Below are positions 1 to 9,123 of a stretch of 64,000 nucleotides of DNA, one piece after another. The stretch comes from Maridesulfovibrio bastinii DSM 16055 (GTDB lineage Bacteria > Desulfobacterota > Desulfovibrionia > Desulfovibrionales > Desulfovibrionaceae). Within the stretch, counting starts at the first letter, position 1, and each line of letters opens with the position of its first letter. The DNA lies in contig NZ_AUCX01000007.1 in NCBI RefSeq assembly GCF_000429985.1, forward strand, positions 1 through 64,000. The letters run 5' to 3'. Made by a program: the position numbers and the translations under genes. The notes beneath the pieces are model-generated. The model made no database searches and was not told the origin of the DNA. It saw only the letters and a program-made list of their open reading frames with translations.

Positions 1-802
1 TTGGAGTCGGTTGGGATGTGGCTAAGGACATCTTCAAACGTGACCTGAAGCATCGGTTCGGGAAACCCAAGCTTTCGGAGTTAAAATACATTGCAATCGA
101 TGAAATCAGCGTACGTAAAGGACATAAGTACCCGACGCTGGTCATGGATTTGAAAAGCGGAGCTGTCGTGTTCGTGGGAGATGTAAAAGGAGCTGAAGCC
201 TTGTTGCCTTTCTGGACAAGATTAAAACGCAACAAAGCAAAATAAAAGCTGTAGCTACGGATCTCAGTCCCGCATATATCGGTGCAGTTCTTGAGAATTT
301 ACCGCGAATCCCTCTCGTCTTTGACCATTTCCACGTGGTCAAACTCATGAATGATAAACTCACCAAGGATGTGCTGAAAGGCACAAGATGGCTGCTTTTG
401 AAAAATCCCGAAAATTTAAATGCGGATAGAGATGAACAGCAGCGTCTGGAGGAAGCCCTGCGGTTAAACAAACCACTGGCAACAGCTTACTCTCTCAAGG
501 AAGACCTGCGTCAGAGATGGAGTCAGCCAAACAAGAAAGATGCTGCAACATTTTTGGAAAGCTGGATATCTCGTGCAAGAGCATCCGGCATTGCTCTGCT
601 AATGACCATTGCAAACACGTTGGCAACGCATAGCTTCGGGATACTCGCTTGGTACGGTCATCCCATCTCATCAGGACCAATGGAAGGAACGAATAACAAA
701 ATCAAAACCATGAAAAGACAGGCATATGGATACCGTGATCTGGAATTTTTCAAACTTAGGATCATGGGCATTCATGAAGCGAAGTACGCTTTAGCCGGAT
801 GA
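1..802 (+). pseudogene. ISL3-family-like DDE transposase, 5'-truncated by window edge and frameshifted
   Basis: The reading frame is open from base 3 and carries the ISL3-type core: IAIDEISVRKGH (first catalytic Asp), then after a frame change VATDLSPAYI (second Asp), FDHFHVVKLMN, and PMEGTNNKIKTMKRQAYGYRD (catalytic Glu) near the end. The first frame ends at a TAA at 243-245; the rest of the protein is in the -1 frame, joining near the A-rich run at 238-247. The DDE triad survives at protein level, but one base change or slippage separates the halves. The N-terminal zinc-finger/HTH part lies outside the window. I saw no terminal inverted repeat after the stop. The element is probably inactive unless the A-run supports programmed frameshifting, which is not usual for ISL3. 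Confidence 0.85.
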
Positions 803-1341
803 ACCTATATTTTGTCCTCTCTCTATTAGTAAAATCAAGTACTAGTGAACAAAGAACATGTTTATGTGTAATAAACTTATTCTCTGCTCCAACTAATCTG
901 TTACCATTGTTAATCTTATCTGACTGTAATGTTTAACTTAATATAATCCTAAACAATCATAAATCATGCTTTCCAAATTGAAAGCTATTGCTGCCAACTT
1001 TATTATCAATTCGCAGGAATGTTTTATAAAATTATATCAATAGCTATAGTCGCCTGATTTTATATTAAATCCTAGGTGATGATTCTGCATGCTTCTGACG
1101 CTTTCAGTTATAATTAATTATTATTTCTTCTTTCAGTCTTGTTCCACTCGATTAAAAGGATTACTCTTTATTTTGTAATAATAATTACTAGTTGTATTAA
1201 ATTATACAGAGATTAGTACTCGTTTATACCGTCAATAGAAAAGATCTGAATCTGTTTGAAACTGAAATTAGAACATTTAATCAGGACTTTTTGAACGGTA
1301 ACAGTAATTGCGAGTATACATCGTCTGAAGGAGAAAAAGAT
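803..1341. other. AT-rich intergenic region
   Basis: No convincing ORF, RNA or terminator was found in these roughly 540 bases between the transposase remnant and the flavoprotein gene. The right side should carry the promoter of the flavoprotein gene, but no strong -35/-10 pair stands out. Insertion-sequence end sequences may lie in the first 100 bases. Confidence 0.5.
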
Positions 1342-2847
1342 ATGCAGAATAATGAATCGACCATTGCCGGTCATGTATGCGAACTGCCTGAATTTTTGGA
1401 AAAACCCGCACCGATAACCAATATTGAAGAAATAAAGGAATACGACGTTGTCATAATCGGTGCCGGATCTCCGGGTGTCCCTTGTGCTCTTTCTGCTGTT
1501 GAATCCGGTGCAGAAGTTGCCCTGTTGCAGAAAGAAGCCGAAGCTTCAGCTTGTGGTAATTTCGGTTCCGGAATCGAGCTGTCAACCAGTAATCCTGCTG
1601 ATGTAGAAGCTTTAGTTTCCACACTTATGGCAGCATCTTCACACCGTCCGAAACGTGGTCTGCTCAGCTCCTGGGCTCAGAATTCCGGTGAGGCAATCAA
1701 CTGGCTGATTAAAAAAGCTGAGGAAGCAGGCGCACAAGTCAGCAATTTTGGCAACGGTGCCCATGCAGAGCTTTTAGAAAAATATGGTTATAAAATTGAT
1801 TTTATCACATCATTTTTCGGACCTAAACCTTATGATGTCGGTGAAGCCCTGAAGGCGTTATGCGGACTGGCAGAAAAAGAAGGTGTTAATATTTTCTACA
1901 ATACGCCAGCGCAGCAGCTTGTTCTTGAAGATGGCCGGGTCATCGGGGTTATTGCTAAAAGTGAAGGCAAATACGTTCAGTTCAATGCCAGAAAAGGTGT
2001 TGTCATGGCTACAGGCGACTATCAGAATGATGGAAGAATGCTCTCCTATTATCTGCCGGATGTAGCTAATCTTGTTCCTAAAAAGGCCGGAAGAACCGGT
2101 GACGGACATAAAATGATCGTATGGGCTGGCGGTAAAATTGAAAATCTCGGCCATACAAAAATGTGTCATGATTTTGATTCCGGACCTGCAACCATGTGCG
2201 ATATGCCGTTTATGCGCGTTAAACTGAATGGTAAACGCTTCTGCGACGAAACTCTTGGTATGGAACTTATGAACTGCTATTTGCTTGGTAAAGAGGATTC
2301 CGGCCAGTATTGCCAGATCTTCGATTCCGCTTATATGAGCAAGGCTGCGGATTGGTCTGGTGGATTGGTTTCACCTGAAGAAATGAAAACCTGGATGCCT
2401 GAAGAGGATGTAGAGCGGAACGGTGTTGAAGAAGATCTGATCAACACTCATAAAGCTGATACTCTTGAAGAGCTGGCAGAAAAAATGGGAATCACCGACG
2501 TTCCGGCTTTCCTCGAAACTGTAAAAAAATACAACGAGATGACTGCCGCTGGAGCTGATACCGAGTTCGGTATGCCTTCAGAGTTCATGAAATCCATTGA
2601 CACTCCGCCATATTATGGCATTCACCGTCATTTGGGAATGTCCATGGCCTGCTCAGGAGTTGAAGTTAACGAGAACCTTCAATGCCTCGACACACAAAAT
2701 AATCCTATTGAGGGATTGTATGCCATAGGCAACTGCGCCGGTAACTTTTTCGGAGGAGTTGAATATCCTATGGCTGTAGCCGGATTGAACCTTGGACATA
2801 ATTATACACAGGGTTATGTCGTTGGTAAGAGATTGGCAAAATTATAA
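1342..2847 (+). CDS. FAD-dependent reductase, fumarate reductase/flavocytochrome c flavoprotein type
   Basis: This 501-residue protein has a Rossmann FAD-binding motif near the N-terminus (DVVIIGAGSPGVPCALSA), the FAD_binding_2 layout, and a C-terminal FAD-closing segment (GLYAIGNCAGNFFGGVEYP). This is the fold of fumarate reductase, urocanate reductase and ketosteroid dehydrogenase flavoproteins. No heme motif, Tat signal or FMN-attachment domain is visible, so it is probably cytoplasmic and takes electrons from an unknown partner. The substrate cannot be read from sequence. The ATG at 1342 is preferred because GAAGGAG lies 8 bases upstream; an upstream TTG in frame (1291) lacks a good site. 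It stands alone between the transposase remnant and a strong terminator. Confidence 0.8.
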   Translation: MQNNESTIAGHVCELPEFLEKPAPITNIEEIKEYDVVIIGAGSPGVPCALSAVESGAEVALLQKEAEASACGNFGSGIELSTSNPADVEALVSTLMAASSHRPKRGLLSSWAQNSGEAINWLIKKAEEAGAQVSNFGNGAHAELLEKYGYKIDFITSFFGPKPYDVGEALKALCGLAEKEGVNIFYNTPAQQLVLEDGRVIGVIAKSEGKYVQFNARKGVVMATGDYQNDGRMLSYYLPDVANLVPKKAGRTGDGHKMIVWAGGKIENLGHTKMCHDFDSGPATMCDMPFMRVKLNGKRFCDETLGMELMNCYLLGKEDSGQYCQIFDSAYMSKAADWSGGLVSPEEMKTWMPEEDVERNGVEEDLINTHKADTLEELAEKMGITDVPAFLETVKKYNEMTAAGADTEFGMPSEFMKSIDTPPYYGIHRHLGMSMACSGVEVNENLQCLDTQNNPIEGLYAIGNCAGNFFGGVEYPMAVAGLNLGHNYTQGYVVGKRLAKL

Positions 2848-2977
2848 AAAGTTAATGAATTGAAATTCAGCCCTTTTGGGTTTGCAGAAATGTATCCGTT
2901 CTGATTATATGCTGAGAAATGGCATTCAATCCTTATGGTGCTGATTTTTTTCGTCACACATTAGAAGCTTAAAATAA

Positions 2978-3016
2978 AACAGCCGGTTAACATCTATTGT
3001 TAACCGGCTGTTTTTA
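2978..3016 (+). terminator. Rho-independent terminator of the flavoprotein gene
   Basis: Perfect stem AGCCGGTTAAC / GTTAACCGGCT (2981-2991 and 2999-3009), 7-base loop, flanked by A and T runs so it may work both ways. The rest of the 2848-3211 gap holds no gene I can support. Confidence 0.9.
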
Positions 3017-3211
3017 TATTTAATAACCAATATGATTTATTAATGTGATGAAAAATTGGAACTAAGTTGAATCACAATTAGAGCATGAACTTCCGCAGCA
3101 GAGATGACAGCTCGCTGTTTGTAGATGATTTGACTGACAGACATTCCCATAACTCGCATGTATTCATAGTCTCCTATCTGTTTAAAATATAATAAGGATG
3201 AGAGGAAAAAT

Positions 3212-3628
3212 ATGAAAAAAATCAGTATTCCTGTTTTGGTCTGTCTAATAATGTTGTTGGTTCCGGTTGTTTCTTTTGCAACCATGCAGACTTTCAGCAA
3301 CTTTTCAATTGATGTGCCGCAAGGTTGGCAGACTATGGAGAATGGCAATGTTGTTGCGCTTATTGCTCCTGATCGTTCCGCCTCCATGTCTATTGCTTTC
3401 GACAGTGCTCAGGGAATGTCCGCAGCAGACCTTGCAAATGCTTTCGTTCTTCAGATGAAAGGAAGTACACCTCAACCTCTTGATGATGGCGGGTATGCTT
3501 TTACATTTACAACTGCCAATGGGATAGAGAGTCAGTCAATTTTATATGTTGAAGGTAATCAGTATATGATGATCACAACAACAGGTGATCATCCTGATTT
3601 TGGCAGAATTATTGACAGTCTCGAATAA
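3212..3628 (+). CDS. Small secreted protein, unknown function
   Basis: The 138-residue product starts with a classic Sec signal peptide (MKKISIPVLVCLIMLLVPVVSFA), giving a mature domain of about 115 residues rich in beta-prone sequence (FSIDVPQGWQTMENG, then QSILYVEGNQYMMITTTGD). The opening FxVxxPxGW element resembles the start of PsbP/DUF1795-like periplasmic domains, but that match is weak. AGAGG precedes the ATG. It is monocistronic, closed by its own terminator. No catalytic motif or cysteine pair is seen. Confidence 0.75.
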   Translation: MKKISIPVLVCLIMLLVPVVSFATMQTFSNFSIDVPQGWQTMENGNVVALIAPDRSASMSIAFDSAQGMSAADLANAFVLQMKGSTPQPLDDGGYAFTFTTANGIESQSILYVEGNQYMMITTTGDHPDFGRIIDSLE

Positions 3629-3690
3629 AAAACGCGTAGAAATTTACATTGGTCATACTGACAGGAACGTCTTTAAATGGATAACTATAG

Positions 3691-3725
3691 AGGTTTGCAG
3701 GTGAAAGTCTGCAAACCTTTTTTAT
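3691..3725 (+). terminator. Rho-independent terminator
   Basis: Stem AGGTTTGCAG / CTGCAAACCT with an 8-base loop and a run of T. It follows the small secreted protein gene. Confidence 0.9.
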
Positions 3726-3914
3726 TGAGATTCTTTAGAATTGCATAGTCGCATTTGTATTTTTAAATAAAAAAACATACTTATCCACCTGATAAAAGTA
3801 TTGTTTTTATATAAAATCCATTGCATTATCCTGAGTCTTTATTTCTCCAGAGTACTATTCGCAATAAAGCCAAACAAAGAGTGTATTTTATAAATTGTGA
3901 AAATGAGGAATGTT

Positions 3915-5222
3915 GTGAGTACATCCAAATCATGTATCCGCATCCAGCTTCCTGCTGAAAAATCATGGGTCTGTCTTATGCAGACTGCTGCCGAGCAGGC
4001 AGGCTCTGTATTCGGTCTGGACTGTGGCAAAAAAATGCGACTTGTTCACTGTGCAGAGGAGTTGCTACTTTTTCTTTCTTCGGCTGACGCTGGTGACATA
4101 GAAGTAGTTATTCAGCAGATATGCACGGGAGTGGAAATCGGAATATCTTTTGCCTCGAGCGGGGTAGACCTTTCAGCTTTGAATCTGGTTTCTTCACCTG
4201 ATGTTTCCGGTGAGGATATTGATTTATTATCATTGCCGCTGTTGCTGGCTTCACGAATGTCTGACGGCTTTAGAGTCGGGCTAGAAGGGCGGCGGATGGA
4301 AATTGTCATGCGGGTGGACAAGGATTACCCCAAACTTGAGCCTTTTCCGGTTGAGCGGTTTTCTGTGCAGGGGCGTCCTGTCCTTTCCGAAACTAATGAC
4401 GCTGATGCTCTGCTTGAAGCCTGTAATTCCGTTGTGGCTTTTTATCCCGATCACGTTGTTCCTCTCTGGTGTCATATTCCGGGAAGACTTACGGATATGG
4501 TCTGTTCAGGACAGTTATCGGTTATAGAAGCACGGGATGCGGTCGGTCGTTTGTGCGGGGTCCTTTTCTGGGAATCACGCTCAAAACAGATAGTCACTTT
4601 TTATGGTCCTTATGATTTCTCATCAGACGACTCAGTTGCGGGAGAACTTGTTGAATCCATGTTGCAGGGTGTTGCCAGAACCTCAGCCAAAAATGTTTTC
4701 AGCAGTCTGGTGACACAACCCTTGTCGGAGTATGGGTTCGAATTGTTGGCCCGGCTGCCTTATCATCTTGAAAGTACCCATGAACCGGTTGTGCATCCTG
4801 TCTGGGGGCGTATGCTACAGGAAGATTTCGGAGGGGCGGTGTGGACTCATAGCTCTTTTGATGAGTATTTGCGCGGCCGCTATATTGCTCTCGACACTGT
4901 TCGCGATTTGAGACCTGTCAGCCAGCTTGGTGAAGTAGCTAACTCGGCTTCTGTAATTGGAGCACGCCTTAATCCGGTTCTCAGCGAAGCCTTTCTCAAG
5001 CCTGAGCTGAATGGTGATGATATCGGCATCAATATTGAGCGGCATGTTTTGTCGCTCACATCAGCAGGATATAAAAATATATTTTTTGAAATAGATCTTG
5101 CTAAAGGCTGGCACGCTGCATTGGGTGAACATCTAAGTAAAAGCCATTTTCATCCTGAACTTCTGCTCCCTCATGGCGGGCAGTCAGATACTCTTATTTT
5201 TCGCTATGACCCTGAATCTTGA
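3915..5222 (+). CDS. Degenerate RsbW-like ATPase domain joined to an acetyltransferase-like region
   Basis: The N-terminal ~140 residues follow the layout of anti-sigma-factor (RsbW/SpoIIAB) histidine-kinase-like ATPases: IRIQLPAEKSWVCLMQTAAEQAG opens it and DLLSLPLLLASRMSDGFRVGLEGRRMEIVMRV closes it, but the N-box and glycine motifs that hold ATP are eroded. The C-terminal ~250 residues look like a GNAT-type fold without a clear acetyl-CoA loop. GTG at 3915 is chosen because GAGG lies 6 bases upstream; the frame is open from 3897. The gene overlaps the following aminotransferase by 17 bases, indicating translational coupling. The role is unknown; a non-catalytic partner or regulator of the next two genes is an inference. 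Confidence 0.6.
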   Translation: MSTSKSCIRIQLPAEKSWVCLMQTAAEQAGSVFGLDCGKKMRLVHCAEELLLFLSSADAGDIEVVIQQICTGVEIGISFASSGVDLSALNLVSSPDVSGEDIDLLSLPLLLASRMSDGFRVGLEGRRMEIVMRVDKDYPKLEPFPVERFSVQGRPVLSETNDADALLEACNSVVAFYPDHVVPLWCHIPGRLTDMVCSGQLSVIEARDAVGRLCGVLFWESRSKQIVTFYGPYDFSSDDSVAGELVESMLQGVARTSAKNVFSSLVTQPLSEYGFELLARLPYHLESTHEPVVHPVWGRMLQEDFGGAVWTHSSFDEYLRGRYIALDTVRDLRPVSQLGEVANSASVIGARLNPVLSEAFLKPELNGDDIGINIERHVLSLTSAGYKNIFFEIDLAKGWHAALGEHLSKSHFHPELLLPHGGQSDTLIFRYDPES

Positions 5223-6315
5223 TCATCTTGTTCCGGCCCATATTCGTCTTTTTGACCCGTACCGTCCAAGTCCTCCAGACTCGGAACTGATGCGGCTTTT
5301 CGGCCTTAAAAAGCTCTACCGTCTGAATAACAATGAAAATGTTCTTGGACCATCTCCAGATGTCTGTAACCTGTTGAAAGGAATAGAATCCGGTCTAGTC
5401 CCTATCTATCCTCATGGTGACAGTCAGGATTTGAGGGAGGCCCTCTCTTTGAGACTTGGCCCGGACCGATCGCAATTCCTTGTGGGAAACGGTTCTTGTG
5501 AACTTATCTCAAGTGTCGTTAAAGCGTTCTGCGAGCCGGGAGATAATATTGTCACGGCTGATAAGACTTTTGCAGTTTATGAATGGGTTGCAGAATTTTC
5601 GGGAATCGAAGCTCGGCTTATACCGCTGGATCAGAAACAGGGGTTTGACCCTGAAGCTATGCTTGCAGCAATAGATGATCGGACCAAGCTTGTTTTTGTC
5701 TGTAACCCGAATAATCCCACCGGAACATACTGGGATGAAACCGCCATGCGCCATTTTATGGATAGAGTCGGGGAAAGGTGCATTGTTGTCGCTGATGAAG
5801 CTTATTTTGAATATGTGGAAAAGCCTGATTATCCGGATTGCATAAAGTTGCTGCAAGAATACCCCAACCTTGTCGTTTTCAGAACGTTTTCCAAGATGTT
5901 TGCTCTGGCTGCACTGCGAGTTGGATATCTTTGTGCCAGTGAAGAAGTGACGGATATCATAAGCCGCGCACATGTAGCCTATTCTGTGAATACTATAGCT
6001 CAACTTGCCGCGAGGTCAGCTATTCTGGATGAGTCCGCTTTTATTGCGGACACCAGAGACATGGTCAGACAGGGAAGGGAAATCATCAGAAAAACGTGCG
6101 AATCACTAGGGTTGGAATATATCATAGGTGAAGGAAATTATGTCATGGTCCGCACTCCTATGTCCGATACTTTATTGCAGCGAAAACTCCTGCGCCGTGG
6201 GTTTCTGGTGAGGACTATGACCGGTTTCAGATTTCCCAACTGGATTCGTGTCAGTCTGGTTCGTGATGATGTGCTTAATGAGTTCAGCTCAGTTCTGGCA
6301 GATATTTTTCGTTAA
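5206..6315 (+). CDS. Histidinol-phosphate aminotransferase-like PLP enzyme (class I/II)
   Basis: The 369-residue protein shows the fold type I aminotransferase signature: NNNENVLGPSP near the start, CNPNNPTGTYW, VADEAYFEY, and the PLP-lysine segment RTFSKMFALAALRVGY. This matches HisC-like enzymes (usually 350-370 residues). The context is not a histidine operon: it sits between an RsbW-like protein and a GNAT protein, so the substrate may be another amino-phosphate or amino-acid precursor. The ATG at 5206 lies inside the end of the preceding gene; a longer upstream reading frame from 5173 is less likely. HisC assignment by fold is firm; true histidine biosynthesis is doubtful. Confidence 0.8.
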   Translation: MTLNLDHLVPAHIRLFDPYRPSPPDSELMRLFGLKKLYRLNNNENVLGPSPDVCNLLKGIESGLVPIYPHGDSQDLREALSLRLGPDRSQFLVGNGSCELISSVVKAFCEPGDNIVTADKTFAVYEWVAEFSGIEARLIPLDQKQGFDPEAMLAAIDDRTKLVFVCNPNNPTGTYWDETAMRHFMDRVGERCIVVADEAYFEYVEKPDYPDCIKLLQEYPNLVVFRTFSKMFALAALRVGYLCASEEVTDIISRAHVAYSVNTIAQLAARSAILDESAFIADTRDMVRQGREIIRKTCESLGLEYIIGEGNYVMVRTPMSDTLLQRKLLRRGFLVRTMTGFRFPNWIRVSLVRDDVLNEFSSVLADIFR

Positions 6316-6376
6316 GTTCTACTGTTGTTGTGTTGATTAATTTCTCTGCTTGTGATGCGGATTAAAGGATAAAAGA

Positions 6377-7432
6377 ATGATGTCTGGTAAAACCAGAGAA
6401 GAATGCCTGAAGTTTTTGAGGAATGAAGGTTATATTATCGAGCCGGGACAGAAATTTACTGTTGATTATTTTAAACCTGAGGATGCTCTTGGAGTAGCTC
6501 GACTATATTACGCCGTTTACGGTGAAATGTTCCCGATTGATTATGTTTATGATCCTGAAGCGATTGTCAGCATAAATGCAGGAGATGATTTATTTCAGGC
6601 TGTAGGACGTACGCCTCGGGGAGATGTCGTCGGGCTGTACGCTTTATTTCGTTCGGCACCGGGACTCAGGATTATGGAAGGTGGTTCATGGATGGTACAT
6701 CCGGATTATCGTAAAACTTCCGTGGGATTGCGTCTTGCGCGTAAAATACACAGTAAACCTCCTGAGCATCTGGGTTTGGAAGTAATTTTCGGTCAGAGTG
6801 TTTGCGACCATGTTACAAGCCAGAAGTTGGGAAAGCTTATTAACGGGCATCATTGTGCTTTGGAAGTTGAGCCTATGCCTCCAAGACCCGGTGATCCTGA
6901 TTCATACGGTCGTATTTCGTTACTCGATGGAATAGTTCTTTTAAACAATCGGCATAATAAGGTGTATCTTCCTGCCAGATATAAATCCCAACTTAAGACT
7001 ATATATAGCTGGCTTGATCTTGATCGAAACTTTCTGGAAAGTGATATTTGTGATAAAAATCAGGTTTCTGCGAGCGTGACCGAGGTTGCTGTCAAGCCGG
7101 TTGGTGACGCTGGGGTAGTCAAGATAGAAGTAGAATCTGTAGGAGCTGATTTTGCTGAGTGCCTTGCTGAGGTTGAGCAGGAGTATTCAGGCATCCATGC
7201 ATACCAGCTTATACTTTCTCTCAGCTGTCCTGAGAGTTCCTTTGCCGTTGAAACTGCCCGTAAATCAGGATTCTTTTTCGGGGGCCTGCTTCCTCTATGG
7301 TTTGACAAAGACGCTCTGCTTATGCAGAAAATTTCAAAAAAACCTGATTTTACAAGACCTTTAATTTATACTGAGGAAGGTAAATCCGTTTTATCTATGG
7401 TCGAATCAGACTGGAAAGCAATTCAGCTTTAA
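6377..7432 (+). CDS. GNAT-like acetyltransferase, two-domain
   Basis: Residues ~25-150 form a GNAT-like domain (FKPEDALGVARLYYAVYGEMFP, then GGSWMVHPDYRKTSVGLRLARKI, the acetyl-CoA pyrophosphate-loop region, lacking the full Q/RxxGxG/A motif). Residues ~220-350 look like a second domain similar to the C-terminal part of the protein two genes upstream. AGGA precedes the ATG. It lies 61 bases after the aminotransferase, same strand, and ends at a hairpin, so the three genes likely form one unit. The YxVYG element and the pairing with an RsbW-like protein are recurrent in delta-proteobacterial genomes to my knowledge, but the substrate is unknown. Confidence 0.65.
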   Translation: MMSGKTREECLKFLRNEGYIIEPGQKFTVDYFKPEDALGVARLYYAVYGEMFPIDYVYDPEAIVSINAGDDLFQAVGRTPRGDVVGLYALFRSAPGLRIMEGGSWMVHPDYRKTSVGLRLARKIHSKPPEHLGLEVIFGQSVCDHVTSQKLGKLINGHHCALEVEPMPPRPGDPDSYGRISLLDGIVLLNNRHNKVYLPARYKSQLKTIYSWLDLDRNFLESDICDKNQVSASVTEVAVKPVGDAGVVKIEVESVGADFAECLAEVEQEYSGIHAYQLILSLSCPESSFAVETARKSGFFFGGLLPLWFDKDALLMQKISKKPDFTRPLIYTEEGKSVLSMVESDWKAIQL

Positions 7433-7458
7433 TCTGTTTTTAATCGTCACATATACAA

Positions 7459-7493
7459 ACTTCCCCGTGCATCCATTAGGATGACGGGGAAGT
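7459..7493. terminator. Bidirectional terminator between convergent genes
   Basis: Long stem ACTTCCCCGT / ACGGGGAAGT with an inner CATCC / GGATG pairing and an ATTA loop. Only a weak T run follows. It separates the GNAT gene from the minus-strand small-protein genes. Confidence 0.75.
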
Positions 7494-7527
7494 AGAGATA
7501 CTAATTACAAAAATCAAGTATGATTTA

Positions 7528-7887
7528 TTACCATGCCAGAGATTGGCCCTTGGCCCGCATCTCATGATCGTACATCATTCTTATAGTTGAATAGTTACAC
7601 ATTCCTGTAGCGCAGTACTGGTTTATTATTCTGGTTAGAGTATTTGGGGCTTTGGCGCTGAGGAGTTTTTGGAAGGCATCAAGATCTTGTTTTTCCATCA
7701 TCCGCAGTGTTGATTCAGATGTCATACCGACTCTGTAGCAATCCTGCTTAACACTCTGCTTTATGTAGTTTACTACGGCAGCTTTATTCTGTTCAGTTGC
7801 CTGAAAACCGATAGGATTGACAAAATCAGCAGCTAAACATGATGTAGCGATTAGTAAAAAAGCAATTACAAGGATTAATTTTTTCAT
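7528..7887 (-). CDS. Small exported protein, unknown function
   Basis: The 119-residue product has a Sec signal peptide (MKKLILVIAFLLIATSCLA) and a mature helical domain with three cysteines (QDCYRVG, QYCATGMC) that could form a disulfide in the periplasm. The residues TLRMMEK and TIRMMYDHEM repeat a short motif in the two halves (STxRMM), suggesting internal duplication. It follows the lipoprotein gene by 11 bases on the same strand, so the two are likely cotranscribed. I do not recognise the family. Confidence 0.7.
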   Translation of the reverse strand: MKKLILVIAFLLIATSCLAADFVNPIGFQATEQNKAAVVNYIKQSVKQDCYRVGMTSESTLRMMEKQDLDAFQKLLSAKAPNTLTRIINQYCATGMCNYSTIRMMYDHEMRAKGQSLAW

Positions 7888-7898
7888 AGCCTTATACC

Positions 7899-8204
7899 TT
7901 ATTCTTTACTTATTTTTTGCATTTCCTCTATTACATCATCGTAAGTCATTCCATCCAAGTAATCTAAGGCTTTAGATTCATCTCCACCGTTTTTGAGTGT
8001 TTTTGAGAGCAGCAACCCAAGCACTGCCTGTTCAAAGTTCTGCTGTTTTTCTTTAGGCAGAGAATCAATAATTACCTGCATTGATTTTTTGAAACTGGCT
8101 TCTGATGATCCGTCTATTGACGGTCCTGATGAGCAGCCTGCAACGAGAAGGGAAAGTAAGACTAAGCAGGATAAAAGAATAGTTTTCAAAGATGTTTTGG
8201 TCAT
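7899..8204 (-). CDS. Small lipoprotein (DUF6694-like)
   Basis: The 101-residue product has a lipoprotein signal with lipobox LVAGC followed by SSGPSIDGSSEASFKKSMQVIIDSL, the layout of DUF6694-type bacterial lipoproteins, then a helical domain. The start is the ATG at 8204: GGAG sits 5 bases upstream, while the longer frame would begin with GTG inside that site. It is expected to be anchored to a membrane facing the periplasm. Function unknown. It is first in a two-gene unit with the small exported protein. Confidence 0.7.
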   Translation of the reverse strand: MTKTSLKTILLSCLVLLSLLVAGCSSGPSIDGSSEASFKKSMQVIIDSLPKEKQQNFEQAVLGLLLSKTLKNGGDESKALDYLDGMTYDDVIEEMQKISKE

Positions 8205-8512
8205 AATCACTCCATCATTTCTAAATAAATATTAATAAAATAATACAAAATCGTGTACAGGTGTTTTTTTTATCATGCAATAACTTTTAATTATTTTATA
8301 AAAAGAAATTTATGTCTGGAGTAATTATGACATTTTATATTTTGCTAAACAGAATTTGATATTTTATATAAAATATGTGTGTGTTTATTTACATATAGAT
8401 AGCATTTTAAATACATGGCTGCTTTTGATTTGATAATTCTATAATACAATAAAAGTCTGGAAGTATTCACTTCCAGACTTTTATGTTTAACTAAGTGCCT
8501 AAATATGACTCC
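8205..8512. other. AT-rich spacer with one terminator
   Basis: The only clear element in this gap is a hairpin at 8451-8482. The part next to 8204 should hold the promoter of the lipoprotein unit. Confidence 0.5.
8451..8482 (-). terminator. Terminator of the phenolic acid decarboxylase gene
   Basis: Perfect 13-base stem AAAAGTCTGGAAG / CTTCCAGACTTTT with a 6-base loop. It lies downstream of the minus-strand decarboxylase gene; A and T flanks make it symmetric. Confidence 0.85.
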
Positions 8513-9016
8513 CTACTTTAAATTTTCAGGGAAGTTCTCAGGCAATTCACTTGCTGCGCAGTTAATAACTTCTTCATTATTAAGACCGCAATCTTTGATA
8601 TAAGTTATTGTCGCGAATTCATCTATTACTTCAGTAGGGTACGCGGGGCCGGCTTCTCTGAATGCTTCCATTTCTGAAATGTGTTCATTTTGAAAGCATA
8701 CGGTTTTCTTGGGATCATTGATAATCCAGCGTGGGAAAAAGATTGTACCGTGAAAAATTTTATCAGCAAGATTCGCAATTAAGCTGACATCGGTTCCGGT
8801 AGGTTCGGTCCATGAGATTTTGTAGACCTGATCTGCAACCTGAACCATGTAGACTTTCTGGTCTCTAACCCAGCGGTTTCCCACTATTCCACTATGAATA
8901 CGGTAATCCATAGTGGTTTCATTTTTAACATATATTTCATAGTTCCAACCGTTATCATAAGTATAAACCAGATGTTTTCCCAAAAGTCCGCTTAAATCTT
9001 CTTTTTCAAATTTCAT
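8513..9016 (-). CDS. padC: Phenolic acid decarboxylase (PadC type)
   Basis: The 167-residue protein is strongly like Bacillus PadC (161 residues): HLVYTYDNGWNYEIYVKN, MDYRIHSGIVGNRWVRDQ, VYKISWTEPTGTDVSL, GTIFFPRWI, and TVCFQNEHI. PadC decarboxylates p-coumaric, ferulic and caffeic acid to vinyl phenols without cofactor in a lipocalin-like barrel. The active-site residues known from the Bacillus enzyme (Tyr11, Tyr13, Arg41, Glu64) correspond to Y18, Y20, R48 and E71 here, all present. It is divergent from a LysR regulator with a 107-base shared promoter region. In Bacilli PadR controls this gene; here LysR control is inferred from context. It would detoxify plant phenolics reaching the sediment. 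Confidence 0.93.
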   Translation of the reverse strand: MKFEKEDLSGLLGKHLVYTYDNGWNYEIYVKNETTMDYRIHSGIVGNRWVRDQKVYMVQVADQVYKISWTEPTGTDVSLIANLADKIFHGTIFFPRWIINDPKKTVCFQNEHISEMEAFREAGPAYPTEVIDEFATITYIKDCGLNNEEVINCAASELPENFPENLK

Positions 9017-9089
9017 TTTTATTTCTCCAGTTATTGTTGTTTCGATTTATGTCGTAAACTATAATGTTTTTATTTTTGAATTAAAAACG

Positions 9090-9104
9090 TTGATTTTTAA
9101 TCAA
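9090..9104. promoter_or_regulatory. Candidate LysR operator between padC and lysR-type gene
   Basis: TTGATTTTTAATCAA is a T-N11-A palindrome (TTGAT-N5-ATCAA) centred in the divergent promoter region, the usual form of a LysR box. It starts 20 bases upstream of the regulator ATG, so it could serve autoregulation and padC control together. Confidence 0.5.
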
Positions 9105-9123
9105 AACAATCTAAAAATTAGAT

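Noticed and set aside
5206-6315. Genuine hisC of a histidine operon
   Set aside because: No other his gene nearby and the coupled neighbours are of other families.
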